Shown here: positions 26,619-35,090 of the stretch, one piece after another
How positions within the stretch are numbered: the stretch's first letter is position 1
Layout: each line of letters begins with the position of its first letter
DNA from: Nitrospirillum amazonense
Lineage (GTDB): Bacteria; Pseudomonadota; Alphaproteobacteria; Azospirillales; Azospirillaceae
Direction: 5' to 3'
NCBI RefSeq assembly: GCF_007828045.1
Contig: NZ_VITN01000022.1
Location: 52,060-116,059, forward strand
DNA: 64,000 nucleotides
Translations under genes and position numbers: made by a program
Notes under the pieces: model-generated
The model's input: only the letters and a program-made list of their open reading frames with translations
What the model was told of the DNA's origin: nothing
Database searches by the model: none

Positions 26619-28797
26619 GAGCCATCCTTCCGAGGCCACGCGCTTCCGCTTCTCGATGGATGACTACATCGCGGTCGACGGCAAGGCCTACCGCCCGGTG
26701 TCGGTCGACCGGCGCGGGCACATCCTGCGTGGCCTTGAGCCCGATGGGGACGGTCCCCTGGCGGAGTTCCGGCACGAGGACCTCTATGCCCTGCATGTCG
26801 ACGGCCGCCTGACCGTCCGGCCCGGGTGGCTGGGCGCGGGGGCATTCCAAGCCCGGCGGCGGAGCGACGCCGAGAACCTCGCGGACCTTCCGGAAACCGA
26901 GCAGCACACGATCCTGTGGCGGGCCGAGTGGTGCGACAGGTTCCTCCAGATGGAAAAGGACCTGCCATCGATGACGCGCAGCGACCGGGCGATGACCCTC
27001 GCGATCCCGCAGATCCATGCGGCCGTGGCCACGCTGGAGGCCGCATGGCAAGGACAGGGCGGGCGCAGGGCCCGCGCCGGCAGCAAGGTGGCCGTCAGCC
27101 ACCCGCCGTCACCCGCCACGCTGCGGCGCTGGCTGCGGCTGTACCAGGCGGCCGGCTACAACGCGGTCGGCCTTAGGGAAAATTGGCGGCGGTGCGGCAA
27201 CCGGCTGCCGCGGGCCGACGGGGATTCGCACGCCTTCGCATTGGCCGGCGCGCGGGCCTTCCTCGACTCGCGGCAGCCAACCAGGCGCATGGTCTATGAC
27301 TCCTACCTGGCCGAGTTGGAGGACGAGAACCGGCGACGGGAGGAGGCGGGCGGCCCACTCCTTGCCAAGGTCAGCCCGCGTACCTTCAACCGGCACATCT
27401 CCAACCTCGACCCGTTCCAGGTCCAATGCGGCCGCGAAGGAGTGGACGCGGCACGCCGGAAGCATCGGATCACCGCCGCCGGACTCCAGGTTATCCGCCC
27501 GCTGCAGCGAGTGGAGATCGACGAATGCAATTTGTCCCTGCAGGTGCTGTTGACCGCCGCCGGCGCCTGGGCACGGCTGACGGCGGAGCAGAAGAGGCTG
27601 GTCGAGCGGACCCGAGCCTGGGTCACGCTGGCCATCGACGCGGCCACCCGCTGCATCGTGGCGCTCAGGGTTTTCGCCGATCCACCATCGTCGGCGAGCG
27701 CCATCGCCGCCATCGAGATGGCGATCTTCGATAAGACCCACCTCGGCCAGGTGGCCAGCGCGCAGTCGCCCTGGAACATGTGCGGCCTTATCGAGGAGGT
27801 GGTCACGGATTCGGGCTCGGCTTTCATCGCGCGCGAGACGAAGACCGTCCTCACCAGCCTCGGCATCCGGTCCATGAACCCACCGGCGAAGATGCCGGAG
27901 ATGCGGGCCCGCGTGGAACGTGTCTTTGGGACGCTCCAAGGCCATTTCGTCAAATATTTCTCGGGCCAAACCTTTGAGAATGTTGTGATCAGGGGTGACT
28001 ATGATGCCCAGGGAAACGCTTCCATCGACATGGGGGAGTTGAACCGCACGCTCGTGCGATGGGTCGTCGATGCATATCACTGCAGCGCCCATGAGGGCCT
28101 CGCCGGCGAGACGCCGGCCAGCGCCTGGCGACGGCTGACAGCCAAGTATGGCGTGACACCGCCCCCGGACGCCCGGACGCGACGCAGCGTCTTCGGGCTG
28201 TCCTGCACCCGGCACATCCAGGGCAAGGGCGTGCGCGTCCTCGGCATCCATTACCAGTCGCCGGAACTCCAACGGTTGCGGCGGTCGACGCCGGAAGTGG
28301 AGGTTCGGGTCGATCGGTTCGACCTCGGTGAAATCTCGGTGAAGGCGGGCGACGGCTGGCTCACCGTGAAGCCGGCCGTGCCCGGCCTCAACCTGCACCG
28401 CGTGACCTGGTGGGAGTGGACGGCCACCGCCGCCGACCTCCGGCGGCGGCATGCCGACGCGGCCAGCCTGGGCATCCCCGTGGTCCGGGAGGCGCTCTCC
28501 ACCATCCGGCGGGAAGGGCTGGCAGCGGCCGAACGCGCCGAACTCGGCTCGCCGATCATCGGAGAGGAAGCCCTGGAGCGGGCTGAGAAGGACCTCTTCC
28601 TGAGCTTCGCGTTCCAGGACGACGGCACGCGCGGCGCCGACCTGTTGGAGGGCGTCCCCCAAGTCGCGGACCAGCAGCAAGCGGTCCATCCAACCCCGCT
28701 TGCCCCAGCCCGGCACGGCCCTGACCCGGCTGACGATCCAAACTGGAAGCATTTCCAACGTGACCAATTCGAAATCCATGACGAAGACGAGGAGTGA
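26611..28797 (+). CDS. tnsB: TnsB-like DDE transposase (Mu transposase C-terminal type)
   Basis: 728 aa from the ATG at 26611, with GGGAGGCC just upstream. The integrase core carries D304 (VEIDECN), D400 (VTDSGSAF) and E436 (RARVERVFG), giving exact D-D-35-E spacing. N-terminal DNA-binding regions (TLRRWLRLYQAAGYNAVGLR) precede it, and a Mu-type beta barrel follows (TRHIQGKGVRVLGIHYQSPEL). A C-terminal acidic tail (ending HDEDEE) probably binds TnsC. It joins the 3' ends of the element to target DNA. It is flanked by tnsA (overlap 8 bases) and tnsC. Confidence 0.92.
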   Translation: MPESHPSEATRFRFSMDDYIAVDGKAYRPVSVDRRGHILRGLEPDGDGPLAEFRHEDLYALHVDGRLTVRPGWLGAGAFQARRRSDAENLADLPETEQHTILWRAEWCDRFLQMEKDLPSMTRSDRAMTLAIPQIHAAVATLEAAWQGQGGRRARAGSKVAVSHPPSPATLRRWLRLYQAAGYNAVGLRENWRRCGNRLPRADGDSHAFALAGARAFLDSRQPTRRMVYDSYLAELEDENRRREEAGGPLLAKVSPRTFNRHISNLDPFQVQCGREGVDAARRKHRITAAGLQVIRPLQRVEIDECNLSLQVLLTAAGAWARLTAEQKRLVERTRAWVTLAIDAATRCIVALRVFADPPSSASAIAAIEMAIFDKTHLGQVASAQSPWNMCGLIEEVVTDSGSAFIARETKTVLTSLGIRSMNPPAKMPEMRARVERVFGTLQGHFVKYFSGQTFENVVIRGDYDAQGNASIDMGELNRTLVRWVVDAYHCSAHEGLAGETPASAWRRLTAKYGVTPPPDARTRRSVFGLSCTRHIQGKGVRVLGIHYQSPELQRLRRSTPEVEVRVDRFDLGEISVKAGDGWLTVKPAVPGLNLHRVTWWEWTATAADLRRRHADAASLGIPVVREALSTIRREGLAAAERAELGSPIIGEEALERAEKDLFLSFAFQDDGTRGADLLEGVPQVADQQQAVHPTPLAPARHGPDPADDPNWKHFQRDQFEIHDEDEE

Positions 28798-28802
28798 ACG
28801 GA

Positions 28803-29834
28803 ATGCACAAGACGCACCCGAGGCCGGGCCTCGCCCCCACGACATCCAGGGCCGACATTGCGGCACAGCGCCAGGAACTCGGCCGGCGCCTTTCGGAGGT
28901 CTACCTTCCGACCGGCCGGGACCGGTCGCTGGCGCAGGAACTCGGCTGGTTGGTCGACCACGTCGCAATGGCGAGGGCCGGCGGCCATTCCGCCGGCGGC
29001 ATCGTCGCCGTGGTCGGTGACGCAGGCGCAGGAAAGACGCGCGCCGTTTCGCACGCGCTCGACCGCATCCCCGAACTGCAGGGGGACGCCATCCTCCGGG
29101 TCCTGGCGCCGTCGCCCTGCACGCCGAAGGAATTGGGCAGGAGCATCCTGCGGGGCCTCGGCTACGAACTGCGGCAGCAGAGGCTCACCGAACCGGAGAT
29201 CTGGCATATGGTCCGGTGCCAGCTTCAGGCCACCGGCGTCAGTTTCGTTTGGGTGGACGAGGCCCACCATGCGATGGGACGTTGTAGCGACGCCCACCTC
29301 ATGGTGTTGAGGGACACGCTCAAGTCCTTGGTGCAACAACGCGATTGGCCGGTCGGACTGGTCATCTCCGGCCTTCCCATCGTCTCCGGCCTCCTTGGGG
29401 GCGACCGGCAGATCGAACGGCGGAGCCGCACCTTAAGTTTCGACCGCATGGCATTCCCGGCCCAGGCGCCGGTGATCCGGGAGATCCTGGAACGCCTGGT
29501 GGTCGGGCAGGCCCGGATGCGGCTACACGAGGAAGTGGCCACCGACGACGAATTCCTCCACCGGCTATGCCATGCGACGGAAGGATGCCTTGGCTCCCTG
29601 GTGGACATGTGCCGGGCGGCGGTTCTGTTCGCCTTCCAGCGGGACGGCACCGATGCCGTCGTGGACCGCCGGGATTTCGCTATCGCCTACCAGGGCGAGC
29701 GCGGTTGTACGGACGACCAGAACATCTTCCTGGTCAGGGACTGGCTGGAAATCGACCCCGCGAACTCCCGTCTGCGGGAAGCCTCGCCGGATCCGCGGCA
29801 AACGGCGGTCCAGGGAAAGCGGGGGCGGCGATGA
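28803..29834 (+). CDS. tnsC: TnsC/TniB-like AAA+ regulator
   Basis: 343 aa. Walker A is GDAGAGKTRAV, Walker B is VSFVWVDEAHHAMG, and LVISGLPIV is a sensor-like stretch. TnsC polymerises on target DNA with ATP and passes the target choice from TniQ to the transposase. The start is the ATG at 28803, 8 bases after GAGGAG; a GTG at 28794 overlapping the tnsB stop is possible. The stop overlaps tniQ by 4 bases, so tnsA-tnsB-tnsC-tniQ form one operon. Confidence 0.9.
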   Translation: MHKTHPRPGLAPTTSRADIAAQRQELGRRLSEVYLPTGRDRSLAQELGWLVDHVAMARAGGHSAGGIVAVVGDAGAGKTRAVSHALDRIPELQGDAILRVLAPSPCTPKELGRSILRGLGYELRQQRLTEPEIWHMVRCQLQATGVSFVWVDEAHHAMGRCSDAHLMVLRDTLKSLVQQRDWPVGLVISGLPIVSGLLGGDRQIERRSRTLSFDRMAFPAQAPVIREILERLVVGQARMRLHEEVATDDEFLHRLCHATEGCLGSLVDMCRAAVLFAFQRDGTDAVVDRRDFAIAYQGERGCTDDQNIFLVRDWLEIDPANSRLREASPDPRQTAVQGKRGRR

Positions 29835-31717
29835 ACGCCTGGCGCGCCAAGGTCCCGCTGGGGGATGGCGAGGACCTCGTCAGCTTCTGCCGCCGCATGG
29901 CCATCGTCAGTGGCAGTCCCACCCTGGGAGGGTTCCTGACCGATATCGGCACGACGATGCCGCAGGTCGTGCAGGGCACCGACGAAGCCGTCCGCATTGC
30001 GGCGGAGTTCGGACGGGTCGATGCCGACCGGCTCCGCGCCGTGACCCTCAAGCGGGACTTGGAGGGTCCCGTTCACGCCCGTGGATACCGGTTCAACGGG
30101 CATCCGGTGGCGCAGCGCCATGTCGAACGTTCCGTCATGCGCCTCTGCCCCCTGTGTCTGGCCGAAGACCGGGAGCGATGGCCGGATTTGCATGGGGCCG
30201 CGCCGTTCATTCGCGGGGAGTGGCAACTGAAGTGGATGCGCGCCTGCCCGGTTCATGCCATGGCCTTGGTGGCCGATGGTGAATGGCCGGCAATCGGTCC
30301 GGGCTTCATGCAAGGAAACCTGACGCCGCTTCAACCATCAGGAATGGAGGCTTATCTGCGTCATCGCGCAACGGCCAAGCCTTCTTCGGGCGGTAAATGG
30401 CTGGAAGGATTGCACCTTGGCTCGGTCGCGGATTTTTGCGAAGCGGTCGGCCTCCTGGCCAACATGGAGCACGAGATCGCGGCGAATAAGATCAAGGCAA
30501 GGGCGCTATCCATTTACTCACTCTCGCTCGCGGATCGACATGCGGCTGGTGATGTGGGTTGGCAGATTCTAAGCGGTGGCCCCGAGGCGTTCCGCCAATT
30601 TATTAAGCGATTTGCCATAATGGCATGCACACGTGGCGGCATCATGAAGCCAGGCGGCATCCTGGGTCCCTTGCATGTCCAACTGGCTAAACGTCCATAT
30701 GACAATGCGTTCGACAGCATCCGCAACATGGTCCGCGAGACGATCGCCGACTCGACGCCGATCGCCCCCACAGCCCAGATTTACGGGGCTCCATTGGGAG
30801 AGCGGTCCATGTCGTCCATCCATGTGGCGGCCAAGGCAATGGGATTACACCACAAGTGGTTGCGCAAACTCCTTGTCCTTGGCGGAGTGATTACCAACGG
30901 CGGCCTTGTGTTCCGTATGGATGGGCATACCGACGCGCTCCTGCAAGAGATCGCGGAGACAATGTCCCTGAAGCAAGCGGGCATCTACATTAATGCTCCT
31001 CGTGTCCAAATGCGGTTGCTCCTGAAATCCGGCATTCTGCAAGCATCTGCAGCGGGTGGCGATGGTAAGAGCACGGAACGATCCTTCTCCAAGCGAGATC
31101 TTGACGAATTCTTGGCAAAACTGACCAAGAATCATAAGACAAATGAAGACGATGTTGCCAGAATTTATAATAAAGAATTGTTTACGATCCCAGATGCCGC
31201 AAAAAAGGCGCGTTGCTCAGCGGTTGATATCATCCAACTCATCTTTGATGGTCGAATTGGCACTATTGAGGATCGGGATGACTACGGTTACATGTCCGTA
31301 CATGTGTCACCGGCCGAAATTCGAGGAATTTTATACGGATCGAGGACCGGCCTGTCACTGCAAGAAGCAGCCGAACAAACGGGTTGGGGAAGAAATTTGA
31401 TCACCTTTTTGGTAAACGAATCTTTGCTTCCGTTTGAAGTAGTGGAGAACCCTGTTACCCGCCTGAAGCAACGAATGGTGACACTAGAGTCCTTACATGA
31501 CTTCAAAAAGAAGTATGTCGTTGTCGACGACTTAATGGAAATATTCAAAGGAAATCGCAACGATGTCAAAAAACAAATAAGTGATCTTGGCATAAATCCC
31601 GTACGCCATGACCGTATTGGACTTCGGATTTATAATAGATCAGATATGCCTGAATGGATTATATACAGAATAAATAGGCCATCATTCTGCGAAAAACCAC
31701 CTTTCCGATATCGATAA
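29831..31717 (+). CDS. tniQ: TniQ/TnsD-family target-site selector
   Basis: 628 aa. The N-terminal TniQ domain holds a zinc finger, CPLC at 106-109 and CPVH at 139-142, with the usual GEWQLKWMRACPVHAMAL context. The C-terminal 450 residues are long, contain HTH-like stretches (AAKAMGLHHKWLRKLLVLGGV, IPDAAKKARCSAVDIIQLIFDGRIG, TGLSLQEAAEQTGWGRNLITFLV) and are probably the sequence-reading part. From about 30350 onward the DNA becomes markedly AT-richer than the first 500 bases. Long members of this family (TnsD type) pick a fixed chromosomal site. No CRISPR array or cas gene is nearby, so guide-RNA targeting is not indicated. Confidence 0.87.
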   Translation: MNAWRAKVPLGDGEDLVSFCRRMAIVSGSPTLGGFLTDIGTTMPQVVQGTDEAVRIAAEFGRVDADRLRAVTLKRDLEGPVHARGYRFNGHPVAQRHVERSVMRLCPLCLAEDRERWPDLHGAAPFIRGEWQLKWMRACPVHAMALVADGEWPAIGPGFMQGNLTPLQPSGMEAYLRHRATAKPSSGGKWLEGLHLGSVADFCEAVGLLANMEHEIAANKIKARALSIYSLSLADRHAAGDVGWQILSGGPEAFRQFIKRFAIMACTRGGIMKPGGILGPLHVQLAKRPYDNAFDSIRNMVRETIADSTPIAPTAQIYGAPLGERSMSSIHVAAKAMGLHHKWLRKLLVLGGVITNGGLVFRMDGHTDALLQEIAETMSLKQAGIYINAPRVQMRLLLKSGILQASAAGGDGKSTERSFSKRDLDEFLAKLTKNHKTNEDDVARIYNKELFTIPDAAKKARCSAVDIIQLIFDGRIGTIEDRDDYGYMSVHVSPAEIRGILYGSRTGLSLQEAAEQTGWGRNLITFLVNESLLPFEVVENPVTRLKQRMVTLESLHDFKKKYVVVDDLMEIFKGNRNDVKKQISDLGINPVRHDRIGLRIYNRSDMPEWIIYRINRPSFCEKPPFRYR

Positions 31718-31726
31718 AAAAACTAA

Positions 31727-31766
31727 TGAAAATGGCCCAGATCGATATCTGGGCCATTTTCATTTG
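31727..31766 (+). terminator. Terminator after tniQ
   Basis: A perfect 16-base palindromic stem, TGAAAATGGCCCAGAT and its complement around a CGAT loop, beginning 9 bases after the tniQ stop. The arms end in TTTT, and TTTG follows. It could work in both directions. Confidence 0.85.
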
Positions 31767-31842
31767 TGCCCTCGGTTGCCGCTCACCATAAACGCGAATG
31801 GCCTGGGTTGAGCCAAACTATGCAAACCGTCGCGGCAAATAT

Positions 31843-31875
31843 CAAGTCCGCAATTTTCCAAGTCCACAAAATTTT
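31843..31875. repeat. Short direct repeats, possible right-end TnsB sites
   Basis: CAAGTCCGCAATTTT (31843-31857) is followed 16 bases on by CAAGTCCACAAAATTTT (31859-31875). Overlapping ~20-base direct repeats are typical of the right ends of Tn7-like elements. Only two copies are clear and no copy was found on the left side. Confidence 0.35.
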
Positions 31876-31975
31876 ATATATTTATCAACGGCTTACCAAG
31901 CCATCGGTCGCCTATTGAGGCAACCTTTGGCGCGCTCCACACACAAGGCATTGTGGCCTGACCTAGCTATATTGA

Positions 31976-32012
31976 AGCCCGCCGCACAGTAACTTGCGGC
32001 GGGCTTTTTATT
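31976..32012 (+). terminator. Rho-independent terminator with no adjacent gene
   Basis: AGCCCGCCGCA, 8-base loop, TGCGGCGGGCT, then TTTTATTT. It faces rightward but has no gene of its own within 250 bases upstream. It may have belonged to a gene separated from it by the transposon insertion. Confidence 0.8.
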
Positions 32013-32143
32013 TCGCAATCTAATCTTTGTTTCCCACGAAGGGAAGCACCGCATCCTGACAGCACCAAGCGCTGGGCGGCAGGGACACGACTGCATGCCT
32101 TGCAGTCGGCACGCGAAAACACTAGCGCGTCTTTAGCGCTTCT

Positions 32144-32410
32144 TCACAGCCCGCCGCCCACCACCGAGCCGTCCTTGCGGCGCGACAGCTGCACCTGGCC
32201 GTCCACGCACTTCACGTAGGTCGTCTTGCCCGGCGTCAGGCCATCGCAAATGATCACCAGGGCCCGGGGCAGGGCGCCGAACTCCTTGGAGCCGCGCACG
32301 CCGGCGTTATAGGTGTCGAGGTAGGTCTTCAGTGCCGCCTTGCGGACGGGCTGGCCATTTTGGTCGATCATCGGCGGTACACGCTCCCCCACGGACTGTC
32401 GCGGGATCAT
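32144..32410 (-). CDS. Small unknown protein
   Basis: Up to 88 aa; the in-frame ATG at 32371 (75 aa) is an alternative with GGGGGAG 13 bases upstream. It reads ALKTYLDTYNAGVRGSKEFGALPRALVIICDGLTPGKTTYVKCVDGQVQLSRR. Two cysteines are present but no signal peptide, unlike the three secreted paralogues just upstream. It may be a truncated secreted protein. Not recognised. Confidence 0.5.
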   Translation of the reverse strand: MIPRQSVGERVPPMIDQNGQPVRKAALKTYLDTYNAGVRGSKEFGALPRALVIICDGLTPGKTTYVKCVDGQVQLSRRKDGSVVGGGL

Positions 32411-32470
32411 CGCCCAAAGGGAACGCGCGCCGCCAGCGGCATTTCACGAAAAGGAAGCGCCCCGGCGCCC

Positions 32471-32944
32471 TCACGGCAGGGGCAGGCAATCCGGGTTCAG
32501 CTTGTTGGCAGTCTTGCCGGTGTAAAGCTGACCGTCCTTCAAATAGACGGCGCCGGTGAAGCTGCCGCTTTTCCACAAGGGCTGGCAACTGGTGGTGCTG
32601 AGCACGACCAGCTTGCGGCTACCGCCGGCCGAGGTGGTCACCAGCAGGTGCTGGCCGTCGCTGTACAGCGTGCCCTCGATGGGGGCCACGGCGGCATCGG
32701 CGGTGCAGGTGGTCCCGTCCTGCTGGCTGATGGTCAGCGGCCCCTTCCACGACTTCGCCTCACCTCCGGTGGCGGGGCCCAGGTCCAGGGTCAGCACATC
32801 GGCGCGGACCTTGCCCGACGCGGGCTCCACCGGCTGATAGGGGCAAACCACGGGCAAATGGCGCTGGGGGGCGGCCTGGGCCGCGACGGGCAGAAGCAGC
32901 GCCGCAGCGCAGGCGAAAGCCCTGCCTTTGGAGAAGATCATCAT
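32471..32944 (-). CDS. Secreted four-Cys protein, paralogue 1
   Basis: 157 aa. The signal peptide ends AAQA (about residue 24). The mature part carries the pattern shared with the next two genes: C-Y-P-EP near the start, LDLGP, W-GP, C-AD, DG-HLLVTT, TSC-LWKS--F-G-V, then L-TGK-A-KL-P-C-P. Four conserved cysteines (CPYQPVEP, TTCTAD, TTSCQPLW, DCLPLP) probably form two disulfides. Family and function unknown; no lipid anchor. Confidence 0.7.
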   Translation of the reverse strand: MMIFSKGRAFACAAALLLPVAAQAAPQRHLPVVCPYQPVEPASGKVRADVLTLDLGPATGGEAKSWKGPLTISQQDGTTCTADAAVAPIEGTLYSDGQHLLVTTSAGGSRKLVVLSTTSCQPLWKSGSFTGAVYLKDGQLYTGKTANKLNPDCLPLP

Positions 32945-33032
32945 GGGCGAACCGGTCCTTCGACGAGCCTGTCGTTCATAAGAATCTTTTTTCCGCGACG
33001 CGGGAATACACCTCCTCTGTTGCGGTAAGCCT

Positions 33033-33485
33033 TTAGTGGGGAGCCGCTGGCGGCACGCAAAGCGGCCCTAGCTTATGCGCTTTTTCCCCCAGGCGCAGGG
33101 TCTGCGCCGTCAGGCTCACGTCACCGGAAAACGTGGGGCTTTTCCATAACGTCCGGCAATTATTGATATCCAAGAAGTAAATTCGACGCTCGCTGCCCGA
33201 GTAGGTGGAGACGACGACACGCCGGCCGTCGGTGAACAACGGCCGCTCCACCAAACTGACGTCCGGATCCGCCGTACAGGATGTCCCATCAGCGTGGGTG
33301 AACACCACAGGCCCCTGCCAAGCCTGTGGTTTGAGCGGGTCATCCCCCGCCCCCAAATCAATAGCGCCGCCTGCAACCGGGGCCTTGCCAACGCCAGGCT
33401 CAAGCGTCTTGTATGCGCATGCCTGGCCCACCGCCGTGGACGTGTAGACGGTGAAGGCAATGGTTAGGATATGGATCGCTTTCAT
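33033..33485 (-). CDS. Secreted four-Cys protein, paralogue 2
   Basis: 150 aa. Signal peptide of about 21 residues (ending TAVGQA), then CAYKTLEPG, IDLGAGDDP, WQGPVVF, SCTADPDV, FTDGRRVVVSTYSG, NNCRTLWKSPTFSGDV and KAHKLGPLCVPP. It is closer to paralogue 3 than to paralogue 1 (shared LWKSP-FSG and KLGP-C). All three genes point left with 50-90-base gaps and may be separate transcripts or one unit. Confidence 0.7.
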   Translation of the reverse strand: MKAIHILTIAFTVYTSTAVGQACAYKTLEPGVGKAPVAGGAIDLGAGDDPLKPQAWQGPVVFTHADGTSCTADPDVSLVERPLFTDGRRVVVSTYSGSERRIYFLDINNCRTLWKSPTFSGDVSLTAQTLRLGEKAHKLGPLCVPPAAPH

Positions 33486-33536
33486 GACTGGGCAGCCGAG
33501 TTAAGCTGAATGCTGGCATAAGGGCGGCCGAACCGC

Positions 33537-34028
33537 TCACGGGGCGTCAGCCTCCGGCAGGCAATGCGGCCCCAGTTTCCAGGCCTTGCGGCCGGTGTGC
33601 AGCACCGTCGCCGTCAACGCCACGCCGCCGGAGAAGGCCGGGCTTTTCCACAGCACCCGGCAGGTGGCGGCTTCGATGAAGAAGACCGTCTGCTGTTCAT
33701 CCGCATAGGTCGTCATCACGACGTTCTGGCCATCGGTGAAGAAGGGCCGCTGCAGCACACCGGTGTGAAGGTCGGTGATGCAATAGCTGCGGTCCGGCCG
33801 CGTCATGATGATGGGACCGCGCCATGTCTCCGGCGTCTTGGGATTGTCGCCCGGCCCCAAATCCAGGATGACCCAGCCCATGCGCATACGGCTGGGGCCG
33901 GGTTCAAACGGCTGGTAATTGCAGGCCGGCACGCCCTCGGCCGGGGCGCGCGCGGCCGCCGGCCGGGTGGCCGGAAGACACAGGATCGACAGGCACAGGA
34001 CAAGGATGGGAAGACGGCGGATCCGCAT
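33537..34028 (-). CDS. Secreted four-Cys protein, paralogue 3
   Basis: 163 aa. Signal peptide of about 29 residues (RRLPILVLCLSILCLPATRPAAARA). The mature part is CNYQPFEPGPSRMR, VILDLGPGDNP, WRGPIIM, YCITDLH, FFTDGQNVVMTTYADEQQ, ATCRVLWKSPAFSGGV, KAWKLGPHCLPE. Same fold pattern as its two neighbours, with all four cysteines kept. Tandem duplication is the simplest origin. It lies about 80 bases from the 3' end of cbbR and has no evident link to carbon fixation. Confidence 0.7.
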   Translation of the reverse strand: MRIRRLPILVLCLSILCLPATRPAAARAPAEGVPACNYQPFEPGPSRMRMGWVILDLGPGDNPKTPETWRGPIIMTRPDRSYCITDLHTGVLQRPFFTDGQNVVMTTYADEQQTVFFIEAATCRVLWKSPAFSGGVALTATVLHTGRKAWKLGPHCLPEADAP

Positions 34029-34107
34029 GGCTGGGCGGCTCCTGCCCGCCCCATCAAGATCTGAACGCGTTGGCCGTTCACGCGCAAGGGACCCTAAAGA
34101 GTATGCG

Positions 34108-35028
34108 TCACGCGATGGGCTTCACGCTGGGCAGGAATTCCCGGCCCCGTTCCACCAGAAATGCTTTAACGGCCGCCGCCGCCGGCGCCAGGCGCTTGTC
34201 CGACCGCTTGGCCAAGAACCACTGACGCACGATGGGCAGGCCTTCCACATCCAGGGGCGCCAGGCGGCCGCTTTCCAGTTCCGCGGCGATGGTATGGGCG
34301 GAGATGAAGGACAGGCCCAGGCCGGCCATCACCGCCTGCTTCACCGTCTCATTGCTGCCCACCTCCATGCTGATGGGGGGGTGCAGGTCGGCCTGGGCGA
34401 AGAACCATTCCATCAGCATGCGGGTGCCAGACCCGACCTCGCGCACCAGGAAGGTCTCGTGTGCGAATTCCGCCAGCTTCAGGTGGCGGCGCCCCACCAG
34501 CGGGTGGTGCGGCGGGGCGATCATGATGTGCGGGTGGTCGCCGATGGCATGCATGTCCACCTGCAAATCCCGGGGCGGGCGGCCCATGATGGCGATGTCG
34601 ATGCTGTCGGCCTTCAGCGCCGCGATGATGTCCTCGCGGTTGCCCACCATCAGCGACAGTTCGATCTGAGGGTATTCGGCGCGGAAGGCGCCCAGGGCAT
34701 AGGGCGCGAAGTATTTGGCGGTGCTGACCACCCCCACCGCCACGCGGCCGCCGGACAGGTTGCGCAGCGCCTCCATGGCGGCGGCGCAGTTGTGCAGCTC
34801 CGCCTCGATGCGGGTCACCGTCTCAATGACCTCGCGCCCCGCGTCAGTGGGCTTGAAGCGCTCCCCCAGCCGGTCCAGCAGGGGCACGCCCAGCAGATCC
34901 TCCAGCGCCTGCACCTGCATGGTGACGGCCGGCGGCGTCACGTGCAGGCGCTTGGCCGCCGCCGTCACCGAACCGGTTTCCGCCACCGCCGCCAGGGCGC
35001 GCAGCTGCTTCAGCGTCACGTTGCGCAT
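34108..35028 (-). CDS. cbbR: LysR-type regulator of the Calvin cycle
   Basis: 306 aa. N-terminal winged helix-turn-helix: LKQLRALAAVAETGSVTAAAKRLHVTPPAVTMQVQALEDLLGVPLLDR. The rest is a LysR co-inducer domain (VAVGVVSTAKYFAPYALGAF, MVGNREDIIAALKADSIDIAIMGRPP) that matches CbbR, which senses Calvin-cycle and redox metabolites and activates the cbb operon. It is transcribed divergently from cbbF across a 135-base spacer, the standard layout for LysR control of its neighbours. Confidence 0.93.
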   Translation of the reverse strand: MRNVTLKQLRALAAVAETGSVTAAAKRLHVTPPAVTMQVQALEDLLGVPLLDRLGERFKPTDAGREVIETVTRIEAELHNCAAAMEALRNLSGGRVAVGVVSTAKYFAPYALGAFRAEYPQIELSLMVGNREDIIAALKADSIDIAIMGRPPRDLQVDMHAIGDHPHIMIAPPHHPLVGRRHLKLAEFAHETFLVREVGSGTRMLMEWFFAQADLHPPISMEVGSNETVKQAVMAGLGLSFISAHTIAAELESGRLAPLDVEGLPIVRQWFLAKRSDKRLAPAAAAVKAFLVERGREFLPSVKPIA

Positions 35029-35070
35029 GGGCCCCCGTCACACTTTCAGAAAAACTGAACGTGAAGCTAA

Positions 35071-35090
35071 GTTTATTCGAATTTTCTAAC
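35071..35090. promoter_or_regulatory. Probable CbbR operator in the cbbR-cbbF spacer
   Basis: An AT-rich dyad in the divergent spacer, GTTTATTCGAATTTTCTAAC, holds TTA-N11-TAA, matching the T-N11-A layout of LysR boxes. It lies about 75 bases before cbbF. Assigned from position and layout only. Confidence 0.45.

Larger units (their letters stand above)
23582..31717 (+). mobile_element. Tn7-like transposon core (protease, tnsA, tnsB, tnsC, tniQ)
   Basis: Five rightward genes with coupled starts and stops from tnsA to tniQ, led by the AAA+ protease. The element probably extends from near 22880 on the left to somewhere in 31770-31975 on the right, but neither end could be fixed: no matching terminal repeats or 5-base target duplication was found by eye. 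No glmS or tRNA gene flanks it. The interval given covers only the gene core. Confidence 0.8.

Noticed and set aside
27109..28968. 619-codon minus-strand frame over tnsB
   Set aside because: Shadow of the transposase gene, whose D-D-35-E motif lies on the plus strand.
31893..31992. tRNA gene as transposon attachment site
   Set aside because: No cloverleaf or T-loop consensus could be formed; only a terminator is present.
32307..32588. 93-codon minus-strand frame between the small ORF and paralogue 1
   Set aside because: Overlaps two better-supported frames; composition is that of a shadow frame.
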